Assembly (NCBI RefSeq): GCF_002967715.1
Contig: NZ_PUIA01000017.1
Coordinates: 434,001 to 498,000, forward strand
Source of the DNA: Blastopirellula marina
GTDB taxonomy: Bacteria; Planctomycetota; Planctomycetia; Pirellulales; Pirellulaceae
Reading direction: 5' to 3'
DNA length: 64,000 nucleotides
Under the pieces are notes generated by a model. It searched no databases. It was not told the DNA's origin and saw nothing but the letters and a program-made list of their open reading frames with translations. This document shows, in pieces, positions 60,392-64,000 of the stretch; position 1 is the first letter of the stretch; every line of letters starts with the position of its first letter. The translations under genes were made by a program, and so were the position numbers.

Positions 60392-63300
60392 ATGCCTCAA
60401 GGATCGTCTCCACACTCTGCCGACCCCAACCAATCGCAGCGAATTGATGAATTCGTTCGCGAGGCCGAGGCTTTTCTTGCTTCGCGCGGCGGTGGCCACG
60501 ATCCGACCGTCCTGCCGGCACTTGCCTATCAGTTCGGTCTCTCGCGGGAAGAGTACCAGCAGGCGATGCACATCCTGTACACGGCCCCTGCCCCCCATGC
60601 TCAGGCTCCACCTCCGGTGCCACCCAAGGCAGAGCCTGCCAAGAAAGAGCCTGATCCGCCAGCTTCCCCCTCGCCGGTAACCTATCCGGCAGAGGTTCTA
60701 GGGGACGAAGCGGAAGAGGCCAACGAGGATGAACCTCTCATCCAGTCGGAAGTAGTTGCCGAGGATGATCTCAACTACCCCGGCGTACGTCCGCAAGACC
60801 TTTACGCGTTTACCCGTCAGGCACGGCTCATCCTGGCAGATGCCCGTGGCTGGTCGGAACAGGCATTGGCCCGAATCAACTTCCTGGCCGATCAGTTTCT
60901 GATTCCGCACGACATCCGCGGTAATCTGTACCGTCGACTCGACGATACCAACTTCAATCCGCAGCCTACGTCGTCGGATTCCCCTGCCATCGATCCCATG
61001 CAGGTATTCGAGGCGCAGTTGGCACCCGACGCAGCAGATGGCCCCACCCAAGAGGAAATCGAGGCCGCCGAGCGTGAGAAGGCCGAGAAAAAGAAGCGGC
61101 AATCTCCCACCAAGCTTTACAAGATCTATCTTCGAAAAGCGATGGAGGCGATGCCCGCCAAGCGCGTGAATGAGCGGCGCGAGCAAAAGCTCATTCTCGA
61201 GGGCACCTCCAAGCTTGGCTTGGGCGAAGCCCTCGCACGCGACCTGCTTCTGGAAGTGGCCAAAGAAAAGGGATACGTGATCGCCTCGGAAGAGGAGAAG
61301 CCGGAAGAACGGGACGAGAAACAAGCCAAAGCGGAACAGATCACCACCTTCCAGCAGCGAGCCGCCACCATCATCGCCGGCCAAGGAGGAGTCAACTCGC
61401 TGACCCGCATCATGATCGCCCAGGTAGCGACCGACCTGGGACTTTCCGACAAAGATCGCGACGCCGCGCTCGCTTCCATCCAGAAGCAAAGCGAAAAGAA
61501 CCAGACAGACACGCGCCAACAACAGCGTGCCGATTCGTTCCGCCAGTTCGCCCGGGAACGACTCGACAACATGAGCCACGGCATTGTCATCGCCACCTTG
61601 GCACAGCAGCTCGTGCAGATCGGCGTCGACATGCACGGCATCCATGAAGACCTGGCCTGGAGCACCCTCCGCGAAGTTCTGCAGGAAGAAGACCTGCGAC
61701 TGGTGACCGTGCAGCAGGCCGAGTCCCATATCAATTCGCTGGTCGATGAATTGATGCGGGAGCAAGGCTTCCTTTCGATTCAAAATCGCCAACGCTTGAT
61801 CGCCGAAGGAGAGCAGTGGGGACTCGAACACGCTCACTGCCAGCAGCTGATCGAAGACCGCGTCGTTGACTATACCCGCAAGCAAAACCGGGGGCAGCGT
61901 CAGGTTGCCCTGATCTTCGGAGCGTTTTTTGCTCTGCTCATCTTCGGCGGCGGCTATATCATCTACCTCGGATCGATCCCCCCCAAGGGCTCGCCGACGG
62001 CGCATAACTCTCTGGGCAAAACGGCGACCGATCTCACCGACCCCGACCTAACCTCCCCTGAGGAAATCGACGAGCCCGAAGAACTCGTCTGGCAGCGGCA
62101 ACCGTGGTGGGGTGAATCGCTGTCACTCAGTCTTTTAAAAATCTACCAGAACGAGATCTCGCTCCAACCGCGTCTGACGGCGATCTGCACCGATGACGAC
62201 AAGCGGCGTAGTTCGGCTTATCGCGCGTTGCTGCCCCAACTGGTAGCGACCTCGGTGGCCGATGCAGGAGAATCACGTAATGCCATCCGGGAAGCCGTCG
62301 CAGGGCTCGTTCACGACGAACCGAGCACGGCAGCGGTTGAAACCATCGCTCAAACACTGACCGAAGGCGTTTCGTTGAAAGACGCTCCCATTTCGGCGGC
62401 GACACCGTTGTCGCAGATGTTGGAGAAGGCCTATCTCAGCGTTAAAGCTGCCCAACAACCAGGCTTGCCGGAAGAACGTCGCGATTTATTCCTGAACGAG
62501 CTAGAACAGCAGTTGGGCATCACCTACTCAGGCTCCGCCGATCCTGTCGAACTCACCATGAGCGAGATGATTCGCGAGCAGTATCGCAAGATTCGCGATC
62601 TTTCCGCCAACGATCCCAACGCGGCGTCACGGTTGCATGCCGATCTTTCCAAGATGGCTCAAAGCTACCTGCCAGCCGACCAGGTGATCGCCAAAGACAG
62701 CCTTCTGATTGCCGATATCGCCGGGCGCATGACCGAGAACTGGGCGACCTATCAGCCGGTCGTCCAGCGTGTGATCAGCTCAGAGAAGGCCGATCGTTTG
62801 CTGCCAATCTTGGATGCCTTCGAGCAAGGTCTGAAGAGCGATGCCGTTCAACAGGAAATTGCCCGCATGCTGTCGCGGCGGATCGGTCGAGGATTGGATG
62901 CCGACGATCCGATTCAATCGGCTGCGATTGTACGAACCGAATTGGGACTCGATGCGGTCGTCGTTCGCGACGGAGAAATGTACCGCATGTTCACCCGGCG
63001 GTCGTCTGCATTCGATTGGCAACCACCGGCCGATATCGCCGCCGATGAACTTGCCCGGCAGGTCACCGAATTGAGCTTTCTGTCGGTGCTGGGTCATGCG
63101 GCCAGCCAGGCAGACATGGGACAGCGTATCTTTGAAGAGGTCCTCAAGAAGGGCCCCCCGGTCTATGATGGAGGCGCGGCCAGCAGCACGACATCCAATA
63201 CGGCATCCACGAAGTCCCTTGCAGCACTCTCCAAGATCGAATCGCTCGTCGAACGATTGCATCGAGCCAGCAATCCCCTGGGCCGCATTGATACCTACCG

Positions 63301-64000
63301 CGAGCTATGTGCGGTGGCAGGCGATGTCGAGGATGTCGACTACGCCACGGCTTCGCAGCTGGCTGAATACCTTCTCGCCCCCAAGCCGCGGGCCGAGCAA
63401 AGCCAGATTCAAAGCGGGATCCGAGCGTTCTCGCATTGGACCAACATCAAGCTGGCCGTCGCCGACCAGGTACACACGGCTCGTCGGGCGGCGGATGACA
63501 TGGCCGAAATCGTCAGCGGTTTGCTCGGCGAGACTGTCGTCGTCAACAACGTGCGAACTGCACGAGACGAACTGCAACAGCGTCTGCTGCGAAGCGGGCT
63601 CGAAGGCCTTGGCAGTCAGTCTTCCCAGTCGGGAGAGCTTTCGCCGCAAATGGCCAATGACATGGCCACGTTCCTGGCCGATCACTATCGTCAGCACGCG
63701 CGGCTGAGTGGCATTTCCCCCGATCAACTGGGAAGCTCGGAACTGCCTGACGCGATCGTTTCGCAGTTGATTGATATCGAAAGAGCGAGTCTTGAGCAAA
63801 TGCCCCTCACCGACGCCGAGGCGGCCAAGTTGCAGGACATCACTCGCCGCGAGATCGCTCTGAATTACCTCAGCAATTCTCCGATCGCTTCGATGGTCGC
63901 CAGGCAGCGGGTATGGCTGCGGCTGCTGACTATGCGGCTAGGCAAAGAGCGGCCACAGTTTCAGGGGCAGCTGGCACAGATCGTCGACAAGCTCGAACAA
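60392..64000 (+). CDS. Giant single-TM protein, 3-prime end beyond the window
   Basis: At least 1203 residues; the frame is open from ATG 60392 to the window edge. Residues 1-500 are soluble, cytosolic, helical and highly charged, with a Pro-rich stretch (PPPVPPKAEPAKKEPDPPAS) near 75-100. A single strong helix at about 503-525 (VALIFGAFFALLIFGGGYII) is followed by a long extracytoplasmic helical region. No motif recognised. It is the seventh gene of the operon (32 bp after the TPR gene). A cytosolic-to-periplasmic connector is inferred from topology. Confidence 0.8.
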   Translation, partial: MPQGSSPHSADPNQSQRIDEFVREAEAFLASRGGGHDPTVLPALAYQFGLSREEYQQAMHILYTAPAPHAQAPPPVPPKAEPAKKEPDPPASPSPVTYPAEVLGDEAEEANEDEPLIQSEVVAEDDLNYPGVRPQDLYAFTRQARLILADARGWSEQALARINFLADQFLIPHDIRGNLYRRLDDTNFNPQPTSSDSPAIDPMQVFEAQLAPDAADGPTQEEIEAAEREKAEKKKRQSPTKLYKIYLRKAMEAMPAKRVNERREQKLILEGTSKLGLGEALARDLLLEVAKEKGYVIASEEEKPEERDEKQAKAEQITTFQQRAATIIAGQGGVNSLTRIMIAQVATDLGLSDKDRDAALASIQKQSEKNQTDTRQQQRADSFRQFARERLDNMSHGIVIATLAQQLVQIGVDMHGIHEDLAWSTLREVLQEEDLRLVTVQQAESHINSLVDELMREQGFLSIQNRQRLIAEGEQWGLEHAHCQQLIEDRVVDYTRKQNRGQRQVALIFGAFFALLIFGGGYIIYLGSIPPKGSPTAHNSLGKTATDLTDPDLTSPEEIDEPEELVWQRQPWWGESLSLSLLKIYQNEISLQPRLTAICTDDDKRRSSAYRALLPQLVATSVADAGESRNAIREAVAGLVHDEPSTAAVETIAQTLTEGVSLKDAPISAATPLSQMLEKAYLSVKAAQQPGLPEERRDLFLNELEQQLGITYSGSADPVELTMSEMIREQYRKIRDLSANDPNAASRLHADLSKMAQSYLPADQVIAKDSLLIADIAGRMTENWATYQPVVQRVISSEKADRLLPILDAFEQGLKSDAVQQEIARMLSRRIGRGLDADDPIQSAAIVRTELGLDAVVVRDGEMYRMFTRRSSAFDWQPPADIAADELARQVTELSFLSVLGHAASQADMGQRIFEEVLKKGPPVYDGGAASSTTSNTASTKSLAALSKIESLVERLHRASNPLGRIDTYRELCAVAGDVEDVDYATASQLAEYLLAPKPRAEQSQIQSGIRAFSHWTNIKLAVADQVHTARRAADDMAEIVSGLLGETVVVNNVRTARDELQQRLLRSGLEGLGSQSSQSGELSPQMANDMATFLADHYRQHARLSGISPDQLGSSELPDAIVSQLIDIERASLEQMPLTDAEAAKLQDITRREIALNYLSNSPIASMVARQRVWLRLLTMRLGKERPQFQGQLAQIVDKLEQ

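Noticed and set aside
60698-62005. 435-residue minus-strand frame
   Set aside because: It lies wholly inside the open plus-strand giant gene, which continues the operon and has a clear TM segment.
1-64000. Search for tRNA, rRNA, transposase or phage genes
   Set aside because: None could be supported by eye; a tRNAscan/Infernal run would be decisive for small RNA genes.

Overview
The window looks like chromosomal DNA from a member of the Planctomycetota, most likely the Pirellulaceae (Blastopirellula/Bremerella-like). This is inferred from protein content, not from a marker gene: an arylsulfatase of the iduronate-2-sulfatase type, PQQ-like propeller and heme-c/LRR secreted proteins, zinc-ribbon fusions, two ExbD paralogues in one operon, a HemD-HemE fusion, and short genes in small operons separated by dispersed palindromic repeats. 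I see no rRNA, tRNA, CRISPR array, insertion sequence, integrase or phage gene. The region reads as ordinary core/accessory chromosome with several unusual domain combinations.

Left third (1-23.8 kb): a divergent efp/epmB pair (translation of polyproline stretches); secreted thioredoxin-like, PQQ-propeller and metallopeptidase-like proteins; a solute-binding lipoprotein without permease genes; a DEAD-box helicase; a lysine/alanine-repeat histone-H1-like protein with its own terminator; an aspartate/aromatic aminotransferase; inositol-3-phosphate synthase; a Na+/Ca2+ antiporter with an aldo-keto reductase; a secreted heme-c/LRR fusion; a BRCT-MerR-TPR protein; and a sulfatase that touches a CorA Mg2+ channel gene.

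Middle (24-38.8 kb): a tightly overlapping seven-gene operon (RDD, SpoIIM-like, membrane protein, DUF4129, DUF4350, zinc-ribbon MoxR ATPase, DUF58), probably a membrane-associated chaperone/assembly system. It meets a convergent three-gene set (PAP2 phosphatase, LptF/G permease, GT39 glycosyltransferase) that fits outer-membrane lipid or LPS modification. A HupE/UreJ-like permease and a purH-trpC pair follow.

Right third (39-64 kb): a GYF/DUF4282 membrane protein, an M3 peptidase, a shortened MnmE-like GTPase overlapping a molybdopterin oxidoreductase, a five-module REC/HD-GYP/REC/degenerate-GGDEF/CBS protein, purU, a cysteine-cluster protein, hisS followed by a candidate PD-(D/E)XK nuclease, and the hemD-hemE fusion. 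The window ends in a seven-gene rightward operon (53.8 kb to the edge): a zinc-ribbon/TM/VWA protein, a secreted TPR-like protein, ExbB, two ExbDs, an 889-residue secreted TPR protein and a giant single-TM protein cut by the window edge. This operon, a candidate proton-motive-force-driven envelope machine, and the MoxR/DUF58 operon are the best places to look for undescribed biology. They share an N-terminal CxxC...CPxC ribbon on otherwise unrelated proteins.
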